This document shows positions 23,001 to 38,000 of a stretch of 64,000 bases of DNA, in pieces. Made by a program: the position numbers and the translations under genes. Under the pieces are notes generated by a model. That model was not told the origin of the DNA and searched no databases. It saw only the letters and a program-made list of their open reading frames with translations. Source of the stretch: Meghimatium bilineatum (taxonomy: Eukaryota > Mollusca > Gastropoda > Stylommatophora > Philomycidae); assembly GCA_034231615.1 (NCBI GenBank), contig CM067309.1, positions 32,910,088 to 32,974,087 of the forward strand, written 5' to 3'. Positions within the stretch are counted from its first letter, which is position 1; each line of letters starts with the position of its first letter.

Positions 23001-26000
23001 CCCCTGTGCTGATTATTTTCCTAAGCTACAAAAATAAGAGAGCTTTCATGACACTGTCTTTTTATTGTCAATAGAAATTATATACAGCACGGATGGAATG
23101 GTTTTCCTATAACAATTTTCATTCCTTTATTATATATACGTCCCAACTGCTTGCATTGTGTTTTTACAATGTCAGTATACCCAGACCATAATAAATCACT
23201 GTGTGTGTGTTGGCTATATAGGAATACGAGTAGCTGCTGCTCCATATGTGCTGATGCCACTGTTTTGAGAACCGCAATTCCTCTCTTGCATCTGTGTATG
23301 ATTTGCTCATCATGAAACCCGTTATGACAGGCTTTAATCGTATGTTGCCCCAAGGTACTTCAGCCCACACTGAACTCTCCATGCTGGACCAACCTATCAG
23401 AGTATACGAGCGCATCCTCACAGAAAATTTAGTGATCATGTAAAACTGCTATTTAACCCTTTTTATATTTTAAACCTCCCGGCAACTTCCTAACGGAAAA
23501 AATGCAGTATTGACATTTTAAAAATATTTTTTCCCAATATTTACTTCCTAAATTATTTCAGAAATTAAATTAACAGCCAGTAAGGAACTTACAGCACAAT
23601 CCATCTGTTCTGACCTTCTATACTTTCTTTCAGGTTCTATGTAACCAACTGAGGGTGCAAAATCAACCTGAAAAATTGTAAAGATTATATACTTGTAAAC
23701 ATGCTTCAAAAGTAATTATATTTAATATGCACTAAACTTTTAGATCTAAACAATAGCAGTAAATGAACTAACACAGTGTCCTCCAGGATAACAAGTGAAT
23801 GTGAAATAATGTACCTGACACTGTCAGCCAAGGTTTTCTTTATTTCTCTATCATTCTCTCTCTGTGTGTATATATATATATATATATATCCCTCTATTAC
23901 TCCATTTTTATTCAAGTGTATTAGGTTCAGGTATGAATATCTAAAAAGAATTAGGTAAAATTGTATATTTGTGTTTCTGTGGGTGTAGTACCAATTTATC
24001 TATAGACCTAAGGTGTGGTTAGGAAGGAAAGGAATTTATTTGACCAAAAACTGTATACATAAGTAAACTAAAGTGGCCTGAATAAGTAAATATCAAATGA
24101 GCTTGAATCATTATCAAGGATGCACAAATTGGGAGTGAGAATGGGTGTGGCCCATAGAGAACACATTACAAATCTTTCAAAAAGAGCAGTGAACCAATAT
24201 AGAACTGGAACCATCAGCTGTTATATTCTGAGAGATTTACTGAAGTGGAGATCTGAGCACCTATGGATGTGTCAGGTGTGAGAAGAGGATAATCAACATA
24301 CTGAACACCTAAAACTAAGTGGTATTAACACTGAATATTTCATTTTCAGAAACTGTCTGAAATAAAACTAAATAACAAAAATATACCTTTAAAAATGAAA
24401 TTTTTAAAATTTTTACAATTTTTTGGTAGAAATTGTTTTTACAAATGTAAATACATACAGAATATCATAAAAATCATGTATCATCTTGAAAGATTCAGGG
24501 ATCCATTGAAAAACATCTGACTTTCAGGGAAACAACTCTTAAAATTGTAAACACAAAGATAATCACGAGTTCAACCATTTAGGTGTAACAAAAATACCAC
24601 ACTGTGCAATATCGGTTATATAAATATAGGCCTATCACTATATATCACTGTATGTTTCTTTTAACCTGTAGAAATCCGAAGTCTACAATTGTCGACAAAT
24701 GTAATCTAGCAATAGAAACCCACTGTCAACAAATGTCTACATCGAGGTAGCCATTTGTAGTCACGGACAACAATCTCCCATGTTTATTTCCCATCATGCT
24801 CTTATAGTAAGTGTGTGCCAGAGTGATTGTTCCTTAGTTTTTTTGCAGTGATATAAATACGCAGTTGTTTTATTTGACCGTTCACGTTTGCAAGGGGAAT
24901 TGCGTAGGCCTAACTTCAGTGCCCCCATTTTTCTCGAATTCTTCACAGATTATGATTCAGAAAAGGACAAATTTTAAAGCTTTAGTGTTTCAGTAACTGT
25001 AGGTCAATGTACGGTGTTTGAGAGAGATGTTTACAATATTTAATAGTGAAGTAATTGATGTCATTTACGATGAAGAATTTGAGGAGCTGTGTTTTCTTCA
25101 GCTAGGCTTACACATGGCCTTGACGCAGTACGTTTTTTGTGTGCTTTTGTCTGCATTCTTGATTTTGGTTGTACACAACATAACACACACAAAAGCAAAT
25201 AACACCTCCAAATCATATCCAGCATCCATTTATCTCTATGTCTCCAAATTTGAGATCAATAACTCAATAAATAAAAACATTACACCAAAAATGCAAGCGT
25301 GAAGAAAAACCAGAAGTCATAAAAAATTGCCAGGTGTCAGAGTGGCATGCATTATTTTTAGCTGGGCTGCTACAGGTTTTTACACATTATTGATATAAAA
25401 GATGCATGTAACACATAATTGAATGAATTGACCATTTATTGACCCCAATAACTGGGAAAAATGTTGCTGAAGGCAGACGTGTATGGAAGTTGGCATTGTG
25501 AAAAGGTACAGAGACTATTGATGTACTTCTTGAGGACAAGCAACAACACACACATAAAGAAAAGATCCACAATAAATTGGGAATAGCAGATATGTGGAAA
25601 ATATATATCTGAATGTTGTGTCTCTAAATACACAAACCTGCTAAATAATAATATGAAAAAAGGCCAATCATACACCAACATTAGATAATCCTATTTTTTA
25701 TTAAGAATAGATAAAAATGTTAGAAGCTGATGCTAAAAATTGCAAGAAGGAAAATAAAAAAATAAAAGAAGGGTTAAATGGAACCAGGTACTAAAGACCC
25801 ACTTGTACAAGAGGTTTTACAAGTGGGTCTCATTTACAAGTGGGTCTCGTTCGCGAACAGTGGATTGAGGCCTTGAGAAAGGCGAGCTTCAAAGTGGTTA
25901 CATTTATTTTCGTGCTGGGACATGTGGATGTTCGAGGCAATGAAAGAGCAGATCAACTGGCATCATGCGCGATTTTGGCACAGGGCAATGGAGCAATGGA

Positions 26001-29000
26001 TCACGCTGACGTTTTGAACTCCTTAAGAGATATAACACGCTAGAGTGAGACTAATGTGGATGATGATTCCTTTTCAATGGCTAGGATTAAAGATCAGGGA
26101 TTGAAATGCGGTGTTGCTAGAGGTGAACATTTTGGAGGGCACAGAAGAATGATGGTCAACCAGCATAGGACCGGTACTGTCAGCAGAAGTGTAATGGCGG
26201 ATACACTCAAGGAGAGATCAGAGCAACTATGGACGTGTCCAGTTTGCAGTGATGATGATCTGACAACTAACTAACTAACTAGGTACTAAAGAGGAATATC
26301 AAACCCAATCTTTTGATCAAATCACCAACTCTGATACATATAATATTATTAAACTTACTATCATGTCACATTCAATGATAGAAACAGCCTTTCCAGGTTT
26401 ACTCTCCAATACACAGAGTTCATATTCCTGAGGAATGGATTAATATATTACGGTGCTATACATCATCGTGTGTTATGCCAGCCGTTAAAAGCAATCATGG
26501 ATCTTCATAAACAATTGTCATAAATGCAAGTTATCAGTTTGAAATGTTTCCATGTCATGAAACTAGAGTGTCCTAAATTTTCTCTTTCTGTCATCCTCTG
26601 TTTTGCTACCTATTGATTTTGCCAGTTGCAAGAATGTATTTTGTTACCTATTAATTTTACCAGTTGCAAGAATGTATTTTGTTACCTATTAATTTTGCCA
26701 GTTGCAAGAATGTATTTTGTTACCTATTAATTTTGCCAGTTGCAAGAATGTATTTTGTTACCTATTAATTTTGCCAATCGCAAGAATATATTTTGTGATT
26801 TTACCAGTTGCAAGAATGTATTTTGTTACCTATTAATTTTGCCAGTTGCAAGAATGTATTTTGTTACCTATTAATTTTGCCAGTTGCAAGAATGTATTTT
26901 GTTACCTATTAATTTTGCCAGTCGCAAGAATATATATTTGTCAATTTCAATCAATGGTCTTTTTATTTTTCTTCTGCGTTCATTCTCATACTTCTGCACA
27001 TTAGCAGGACGTAGTCCGGAGAACAGAACGCATTGTGTCATGGTTTATAGCATTGCTGTGATATCTATGCCTTTTCAGCCTGACACATTTAACCTCAGCA
27101 TGGCCCTGGGTCACTATGACCATATATGGGATGGGGCAGTCAACTCAACCCCATAACCTCTTTAGTCACCTCTTATAATATGCATGGAAGATAAACAGTG
27201 CTGTTATTCTTTGCTCTCCTCTTGGGCCTGTCAATACATGAGATACCCAATAGTCTGAAGTGGAGTTTTACACATTGCTTTAATCACTGTTTCAAAACTT
27301 CTACAGAAATCCTTAACAGTTACTAACTTACTATATGGATATCACCAAGTCAACTTCAGAAGACTTGCACTTTTTTAAGAATGACATTGTGTTGTGTTGA
27401 CAAGAGTAGCATTACTCATCAGCATTTAGATATTGACAAAAACAACAACAACAAAAATCACTGTTTTAATATCAACAAGAATTTTAAAAATATATGTCAA
27501 AGTTAGATTTAGCATATCACATTATTAATATTATAAATACCATGGACAGTGAAAAAGACGAATCAAGACCACAATGTTTTGTACAAAATCAATACCTATT
27601 GGACTGCAATAAAACTATAAGAACATTAAGAGAGCTACCTCCTAAACAGCATTATGACAAGAAATCAAAGAATTTTTGCCATACAAAGAAACATAATAGC
27701 ACAGAAATATTAATAATGATAGGTATAGGTGCTGTTAATAGAAATAATGGGTTGCTCAAGACCATGATCAATACGAGACGTGTCAGATGTTTAAACCATG
27801 CCCTTGGCTTCAGCAGGTCAACTCGACCAGGGTTGAATCATGAGGGTTTTAGAGCATCCATAAAGAAGACCATGTTCTGGTAAGATGTTGGTAAAAAGGG
27901 GAGAAGAGATAGAGGACGACAAAGAGAAAAGCTGCTAGATGGACTAGTATTGTGGCACGGTAGAAGTTCACCAACCGAGCTTATTGACAACACAAGAGAC
28001 AGAGAGTCGTGGAGAAACATGATCGTCTACATCGGCATGGCACTTGATTGATTGATGAATATATCACCTGATCGAATGTTGTAGAATCACAGTAGAAATC
28101 CAGTAGTATCACAGTAGAAATGTAGCAATATCACAGTAGAAATGTAGCAATATCACAGTAGAAATGTTTTTCTTGTATCACAGTAGAAATGTACCAATAT
28201 CACAGTAGAAATGTTTTTCTTGTATCAAAGTAGAAATGTAGCAATATCACAGTAGAAATATGGTTGTAATACAGTAGAAATATAATACATAACATTGGAG
28301 TAAAAATGTCATTGTAACATCATAACAGAAATGTAGTACAATATATAGTATCAGAGTAGGAATGCCACTGTGGTATCACAGTAGAAATGTAGTAAAATTG
28401 TGATAATGTAGTATCACAGTAGAAATGTAGCATCAGAGTAGGAACATCACTTTAGTATCACAGTAGAGATATAGCATCAGAGTAGGAACATCACTTTAGT
28501 ATCACAGTAGAGATGGCTTAGTATCACTCTATATTGATATTGTTGTTATATCACAGTAAAAATGTAGTAGTATCGGAGTAAGCATATCACTGTATCATCA
28601 CAGTAGAAGTATTGTGGTAGTGGCATTAAATAAGTGAAGATGACAGTCTACTAGTAAACTGCAGTAAAGCATAATCTTTGTCTAGTTACTTTGTCATTGT
28701 ACTTGATTGCAATTACATCTCCCTGTGTGAGGCAGGCAAAATTTCTCAGAGCATTCTCCAGTCTGGTAGTACAAAGTCAAGGAACAGGAATTCTTGTATA
28801 CAATGAATTAAACAGAAATAAGTACTAAACATTCACCCCAAGTGGACCATAGGGCAGCAACTGTTACCCTTTACCAAACTCTATATTGACAATCTCCTGT
28901 TATGACCTTCTTCAATTGTCATGCATTCTTTGCCTACACAGCTCTTCTCCTACTTGTGGGTTGGAAGAAGTGCACATCTGATTGTGTGGTTGCTTATTGA

Positions 29001-32000
29001 TAGTGTATTCTGTTTATTGTAACTTTCTCTCTTTAATCTTCTTCTACTTTATTCTCCTGTCGTGCTCTCTACCACAAGCCTAGTCTGCCTCTGTTACTAC
29101 TTATGACTACCTGATATGGAATACAACTGTGATGTCACCTCTACCACAAGCCTAGTTTTTATTTGTTACCACTTATAACTATCTGATATAGAATACAACT
29201 GTAATGTCACCTCTACCACAAGCCTAGTCTTTATTTGTTACCACTTATAACTACTTGATATGGAACACAACTGTAATGTCACCTCTACCACAAGCCTAGT
29301 CTTCATTTGTTACCACTTATAACTACCTGATATGGAATACAACTGTAATTTCACCTCTACCACAAGCCTAGTCTTCATTTGTTACCACTTATAACTACCT
29401 GATATGGAATACAACTGTAATTTCACCTCTACCACAAGCCTAGTCTTCATTTGTTACCACTTATAACTACCTGATATGGAATACAACTGTAATTTCACCT
29501 CTACCATAAGCCTAGTCTTCATTTGTTACCACTTATAACTACCTGATATGGAATACAACTATAGTGTCACCTCCCAGACAATGGCCTGTATGGTCAACAA
29601 AACTGTACAGCTTCTCAACACAGAAATCCCCCCCCCCCCAAACTAGATCATGAATTGTAGCTTCAACTTCTTGCTTTCTTGGTCATAATCCAATGAAGCA
29701 GTCCAAAACCACCATGTTTTGTAACAAAATCAATAACAGGTTGGACTGCAATAAAACTTTCATCTGATATTACCTATATAATAAACACAAGGGAAAGAAG
29801 TATTACGAATCCCATAAAAAAAACACCAGGAAGCATAAAGGAAGAGAAAGGCTTTATCTTAAATAACAAAAAAAGGCAAATGTTAAGGCTGTAAGAAACA
29901 AAATCTCTCAGCATACAGATCACATGTCTCAATAATAAAACAGGTCTACTGACTCTAGTATCTAGGAACAATAATAAAACCAGAGGGATACTTGTTGAAC
30001 AAACTTCATATTCAAATATGAGTTCTCTCCCACAGACTTCGAGCTTTCAGTAATTCCTACAAGGAAGCAGATTAGTTTCTTTTCTGAGTTTTCCTTTTCC
30101 ATTCCCACTTATTTATTATTCCAATATTTGAACCAATTAAATATTTAATTTAGGTTAGCAGTATCATTTGATGACCCTCTCTATACCATTGGAAGACACT
30201 GCCATTTGGTTCATGGCTGCCTTTTATCCATTAGGATGATGGTTTATATCCCTGCTGACACACTGCCATAGGTGTCAATTAGTACTTACGTATTACACAG
30301 GTTTATATAATCGTTTCAATTAGACACTACAGAATATATCTAAAACTAGTGGGAAATGATGTGCACACAAGAAAACATACAAATTACAATATACAAATCA
30401 TATTCAACGTTTCAACCAAAAGGTCTTTATCAAGATACACACAAAACATCAAAAGATGACGAATGGAAAAATTATCACAACAAATTTTATATAGTCTGTC
30501 GTGTCTGATTGAAACAAAAATTTTAAAAAAGTAAAGTAACCCATAGCATTTATTAATGCAATAGGGATGTGAGATGTTAGTGATCTCACATTTCAGAGGC
30601 TCTGCAAATGAGGGCGGTAGCCATCTCCTCTCCCTCGCAGTCTTTACTTCCCGGATTAATCCGGTACCCATTTAAGGCTGGGTCGACCCGGGAGTCGTTG
30701 CAATCTGAAAAACATTTCCGCCTCAACTGGGGAATGAACCCAGGACCACTCATATGCGAAGCCAGTGCGTTTACCACTGCGCTAACGTAGCTCCCTATTT
30801 TTTTATAGAAACGATTATATAAACCTGTGTAATACGTAAGTACGATTGTTGTAACGTTTCACGCAGTTACCTTGTATTGATTGTCGTGTCAATTAGTACA
30901 GATTTTCCATATTGATATGGAGTTCTGCCTCCAAAAAATTCCACAGTTTTGTGGGAGTATTATTTTTTATGAAATTTATAGAAAAACAAAGAAGGAAATG
31001 ATTAGCTCATCCTATGAGGATGGGTCCCAATCTCCCAGCCACAAGAACTCACAATATAAAACAGAAAGTACAGTGGAATCCCATTATAACAACTTTATCT
31101 TGCCTGACAAATTATGTATGTAATAACAGAAATGTACTATATACAGTATTAAACAATATAGAAAAGATTAATTGGGGATTGCGAAAAGTGTTTTATTATA
31201 GGGAAACTTGTTATAAAAGAATGCACTATAGAGGGATTTCACTGTTTGAGACAGAAGACTAAGACAAAGGTGGATTATCAGTCAAGGCTGTAAGGAAGAA
31301 ATATCACTGGTTGGACAAAATTAAATTAAGTGACACTATTGGCAAACTGAACTCACCTGATAAATTAAGTGACACTACTGCCCAAACTATAAACTCACCT
31401 GATAAATTAATTGACACTGTCAGCCAAACCATGAACTCACCTGATAAATTAAGTGACACTATTGGACAAACTATGAACTCACTTAATAAATTAAGTGACA
31501 CTATCAGTCAAACTATGAACTCACTTGATAAATTAAGTGACACTATCAGTCAAACTATGAGAACTCACTTGATAAATTAAGTGACACTATCAGCCAACTA
31601 TGAACTCACTTGATAAATTAAGTGACACTATCAGTCAACTATGAACTCACTTGATAAATTAAGTGACACTGTCAGTCAGACTATGAACTCACTTGATAAA
31701 TTAAGTGACACTATCAGTCAAACTATGAACTCACTTGAAAAATTAAGTGACACTATCAGCCAACTATGAACTCACTTGATAAATTAAGTGACACTATCAG
31801 TCAACTATGAACTCACTTGATAAATTAAGTGACACTGTCAGTCAAACTATGAACTCACCTGATAAATTAAGTGACACTCAGCCAAACTACAAACTCACTT
31901 GACTAAGGCATGTTACCATTTTAATCATAATTGAAGCATATCCGGTATAGGATATTGCTATCAACTAGAGTTGAATTTTCAGGCATTACTCATTTATTCA

Positions 32001-35000
32001 ATTGTATCCAATGATAGCCTTTAGAATCATGAGCACATTCGACCAAGTTAAGATTTTGTGAAGCTGGTCCACTATCCACTCTACAACCGAGTCGACAAGG
32101 TACCATTTTACCGCATTTTACAATTGTCCAAAAACATTGTTACAGTTACCAAGAAACTTAACAAAACTATAATTATAAAAGGATACACAGCTTTTGGGTT
32201 GCTGATGTCAAGAAAGTCAACAGACTGTGGCTGAAACTTAGCATATGTGGCTACAGCCAGAGAGACATTATCAATCTGAACAAAGTCACCTTGATCCACA
32301 CTTAAGTTTCTCATGATCTTTACAATAAAATGTAGCAACAAATTATATCATAAAACTCTCAACTACTTTATGAATAAAATTGAAACAAGCCATGAATCCA
32401 AAACAACTTTAATCAACAAAATTAACTATTAAACTATGAAATGTGTTCAATGGATGGATTACGTTTAGTCAAGTCACAATCCGAAGACGGATGTGTCTGG
32501 CCATTGGCACAGATAAAACGGCAACACAGCACATTTCCATTCTCTGAACTACATCCTACTGGAAATCTAGTAGGACCATTGTCTTGTTACAAGAGAGATC
32601 CGGCAAGAATTTGAGAATGAATGTTGAAAAATGAGAAGTCAAGACAAATGCTAATTCACAATAAGAACTAAACTTAAACTTCCCATAATTCTTCACTGCC
32701 TTAGTGGATAGATGCTAAAATAAAATTTATTAAGCTAATTTTTCTGCCCCCTAATGTTATCAAACTATGAAACTATTACATTAGAAGTACATTCTCTGGA
32801 GTATTTCATAGTTATGAGGCTGTATATCTTTAGTTATGCTTCCCTCTTCTTAGGCATAGAACCAACACATCTGTTCTTAATCATCATTGACTGAATTACC
32901 GTAGTTGTGAAGTGTGTACAGTTGAATATCTTGCCTTTTGAGATAAAGATGGGAAAGCCATTACTTCAAGTTATGATTTTGTAAATAAACAAGCTGTTAT
33001 ATTTTTCACACTTTCCTGACCAGTTTCGACCACAGTCAAATTTCCGTTACAGAACCTTGCTGACCAAGTTCGACGCTAGTTGAATGCGCTATGATAGATC
33101 AGAAAAATGGGAATACCCATTGCAATAATTTTACTAAAAAAGTGTTTCCGGGAAATTATCTTTGTAAAAATGGCAGCACATCTGGAATACTGATATAGAC
33201 ATCGTAGGTCAGTTTTTATCAAGAAATATCTGAGATTTAGAAGGAAATATTGTATGATATATAGAAATTAATGTAAATCTAGGCCTAGAATTATGATAAG
33301 TAGCATTTTGCGCTTGAAATAATTCTGGAGCTTTCAAATTCATTCAGAAAGTGCAAACAGTCACTACAATACATAGAAAGTTTTAAGGCTTTCTTGCACT
33401 AGATCGATTTTATACGAATTTTTAAAAACAGCGATGTCAATGTATAAAATTTTGCATGCACCTTCGGTAATGGCGGACAAGTACACTCTGGATTGCTGGT
33501 GAGCAAAGTGTTAAAATGAAGTTTTTCAGTCATTGAACTGATTGTTATATCATATTCACTCATGCATGTGGTTGTCGGTGGGTCCCACCAATGGCCCACT
33601 AGACAAACAACCCATGCAACAGAAAACCTTAGTAGATGACATGCCATTATATTGAGGCTCTCTTCTGGAAGCTTTGTAGCATGTATCATCCATACAGATA
33701 TGCTTTTCATGCATTGTTGCATTTTGTGTTCATTGTTATTAGTATATATGCACGCACCCTCTGTGGTTGGGAGGGAACCAGAGATGTAGTGTGTGGCACT
33801 GGGGATAAGAAACTGGGGAAACTGACTGGTCTGTTTTCCTATAGCTGAGGCCCATCGTAAAGGTGTAGTGACTCAGGACATGACAAGCCTTTTGCCGTGA
33901 AAATTTGGTTGCATGCCTAAATATCCCGTCATACTCACATATTTGTTTTTGAAAATAGGAGAAATCTGCCCTAAGATCCGGTATGCTATGTTACATCTAC
34001 AGTGGATTTATTTGGTGTTTTCCCCATTTGATATGATACTTCCAAGATAAGTGAATTCTTTCACTTGTTTAAGCTGTTGGTCATTGATTATAATAGTGGT
34101 GTTTCTTTCTGTTTTTGCGACTGACATTAGCTCAAGGAACAAATATATAGCAAAATTAGGAGTAACTCACCAAAAACAGATCCAGCTGGAGACAGGGTAT
34201 AGGCAGGTCTCAAAAAGAAATCAGATGACTGACACTAGACTGGCAAAAACAGAACAGCTTCTGATCAGGTCTTCACACAGGTACTAGCTGCACTGTCTCT
34301 TGAGGCTAACAGAATGTCAAGATGAAATTAACTTGCATTTCCACTCAACAATGTAGATGGGGCAAACAAACCAAGCTAATAGAATAGCACAAGAGGTTGT
34401 GATTTATCATAAAGTAAATTAAGTAGAAATTATTACTGTAGGCAAGGATATAGACGAGATATATCAGGCAAGAAATTAACTAAAAGATTTGCCAATGACT
34501 GATTCTAGGATAATGTTGATAAAGTCATTGACTTTCCTCCTGTGCTGAATCTTTCTCTAGTCCTACAAAAATGAGAGATCTTTCATGGTAATAGTTTTCA
34601 TTGACATGAGAAAATATTTACCACATTGGGATGGTTGATGCATACTGAAGCTTGGCAATTTCAGAGTGAAATCCTTTTATAGCAATGAAGGGATAGATAA
34701 CAAAACTAATAGATAACAGAAAAAATAGATAACAGGTTAACTCACCCATAAGTTAGAAGAAAAGTAAACTCATTTGTAGCAGCTAAAGGGTTAACAAATA
34801 AAAACAATTACAAATTCAACAAAACCTAGAAAAGAAAATGAATTACATAAAAAGAAATAACATTTAAAAAAAAAAAAGACATCAAATTCAAGTGATTCAA
34901 ATATTGATTATTGATTAAACCAAAATGTTAACAGTTAAATATTTTACAATTTTTTTTCACTGAAGTGAAGCCATATATATTTTTAAAACGTCTCATGATG

Positions 35001-38000
35001 TTGCAAATATTTAGCTAGTTTTCATTTTCCTGTTGTGGCCAATGATTTAGGATTTCACAGTTAGCAACTTGTCCACTTCACATTAATTTTGTATTTAAAT
35101 ACCTTCTTTGTTAGTTATGTTTATTAGTTTGTGAAAACAGCTAACACAACCATAATGTAAATCACAATAAGATTCTTAATTACTGGATATTCAAAATTTG
35201 GATTACAAAATGAAATCACTTGGAATATCCAATGATAATAATAATTATCGTCCAAGACACTCAGTAAATTTTACAAACTGATATTTTTGCTGATATAAAG
35301 TATTCTTGAAGAAAATAGAAACTGTTTTTAAAATTCTACAGTAGGTGCAATATTCATTTCCGTCCAATACTTTTTCTACATATAAAATGAGAAACATTAA
35401 AGAGAGAGAAAGAGAGAATAGAATTCTCTCCGTAACTTCATAAGAATTAAACAACCTAAAATGTTTCTTACTACATACCCAGTAAGGAAGGAATATACGA
35501 CCTTCATCTGCAACAAACTCCAATACACCGCAGTGTGTTTCCCTATTTGTTTTCTTATTGGTCAGTTTGAACAGCATAGGGTATTGAATATTCAACCGTG
35601 CTTGATGACGGAAAAAATTATAAACTTTAAGTATTCAAATGAACAGGTATTTTACATTTTGCAAGAATTAACCATTCATCTTTCAACACTGATATAATGA
35701 TCCCATTTTGCAAGAATTAACCATTAATTCTCTCAGCACTTATATAATGATTCCATTTTGCAAGAATTAACCATTCATCTTTCAACACTGATACAATGCT
35801 CCCATTTTGCAAGATTTAACCATTCATTCTCAAAGCACTGATATAATGCTTCCATCCCATACATCTCAAATTAGACAAGCATTAGACAGCTACATTTAAT
35901 TTACTTTTTGATTCCCAGTACCACCAAAGACGGGTGTGTTGGGACATGGGCACAAATAAAACGATGACACAACGCATTTCCATTCTCTGAACTACATCCT
36001 TTTGGAAATATAGCAGGACCATTGTCCTGTTACAAGAGGGATCCAGCGGGAGTTTGAGAATGAACACTGAAGAAGAAGAAGATCCCCAATAATTATGAGC
36101 AATAGAACTCTTGAATCTTTTTGACTCACTAAGCAAGGGGAAGAGGAGAAAATACCCAGTGAAGAACAGTTGTATGATTGTGACTCACTAAGCAAGTGAA
36201 GGAGAAAATACCTAGAGGAGAACAGTTGTATGATTGTGACTCACTAAGCAAGTGAAGGAGAAAATACCTAGAGGAGAACAGTTGTATGATTGTGACTCAC
36301 TAAGCAAGTGAAGGAGAAAATACCTAGAGGAGAACAGTTGTATGATTGTGACTCACTAAGCAAGTGAAGGAGAAAATACCTAGAGGAGAACAGTTGTATG
36401 ATTGTGACTTACCAAGCAAGGGGGAAGAGGACAAATACCTCATTGGAAAACAGCTATATGATTTTTTTTACACTTGAGAATAGAAATGACAAATTATGTC
36501 TGCATTTTATTTTCACCAATGGTCCAATATATCTGACACTGGTGAAGATTTACTTTATAAATCCATAGATGATATCTACCATATATTACTATATATAAGC
36601 TGATATGTTTCCGAACATTTTTCACAACTGAAGCAGGAAGATTGACTTATATATAGTTTAGGGCCTATATGTAATTTTGAAAAAAAATTACAGACACACA
36701 AGAATATTATATGACAGAAATAGGTATAATAGTACATATCAAGATCTTGTTTTTAAAAACATAATTCTAAGGACCTGTAAGTATATTTCTCAAATCATTT
36801 CTAAAATCGATCATATCCTTCAAAATTAGAATTAGTATTTAAATTCCCATACAATTTATAGAGATCACTCTCTGTCACATGGATATCAGGATACATTGCA
36901 TTATCATCCTTTACAACACTGTTAACATCATCATACTCCATAAATATTCTGCCCCATTACATAACTGATCTACAACTTTTTTACAGAATAGATGATATCT
37001 TATTGAGTGGTCCATCTACATTTTTTTCACACTCTCCATGATTGTGATACACATGTGGTTGGGTGTGGGTCTCACCAATGGCCCACTAGACATACTACCC
37101 ATGCAACAGAAAACCTTAATGGATGACATGCCGTTATATTGAGGTTATCTCCTTAGAGAAGCTTCATGGCATGTCATCTATACAATTATGCTTTTATTTT
37201 GTTGTTGAAATGTGTTTCATGTTTACCTGAATATATATGTATGCACCCTCTGTAGTTGGGAGGGAGCCAGAGATGTACTGTGCAGCACTGGGGAGGAGGA
37301 AACTGATTTTTATAGCTGAAACCCATCATAGAGGCACAGTGACTCAGGACGTGACAACCCATTTGACTTGAACATTTGGGTGCATGCCTGGAGCAATAGA
37401 GAAGTTCGGCATAACCAGTAGTCAATTGATGGTGGGGAATGAGCACAGTGAACCCTATCTTGGCTACGGTGGCTAGGAGCAGTGCATAGGTTGAAACCTA
37501 CCTTCCTGGGTGTGTGATAGTTATTTTCTGGCTCTGTCCCGGGGTGGGCCAAAAATCCACAGACTGCCCAGCAATATAATGCCATTTAATGGCATTACGT
37601 CGAAAGGCATGAACCCATGGACCGCTGGATTAGCAACCAACCGACCAAACCAACCATGATTGTGAGGATGTCACTCTGTTTTAAAGCCAACCTTTTATCA
37701 CTGCTGTGTCAAAGAATGACATCCACTTTTTATATTTTGCCTTTGGTCTATTTAAGTTGTTTGTCAATGATGTGGATGAGTGAGGAAAGATCTTGTCCTG
37801 TCCAGATGTTTGTCTGCTTAAATACAGACTTATAGTGTTGGTTCATTTTGTTATTGGAAATAACAGGCAATACCACAGTTTTTCTCTGCTCAGTCTGAGC
37901 AGACTCTGGTCTCTGGGACACACTGAAAGGATGGGGAAGATGGCAGAATACTGAATGATTTACTTTATGGAGAAATACAGTCTGGAAAAATCTCTCCTAA

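Noticed and set aside
25018-25302. 94-codon plus frame as a gene
   Set aside because: Protein-like start but no family, no splice partners and antisense in a UFD1 intron.
28075-29575. CRISPR-like array
   Set aside because: No unique spacers of constant length; these are minisatellites in a eukaryotic intron.
30405-30434. Active hammerhead ribozyme
   Set aside because: The conserved CTGATGA box is mutated at positions required for cleavage.
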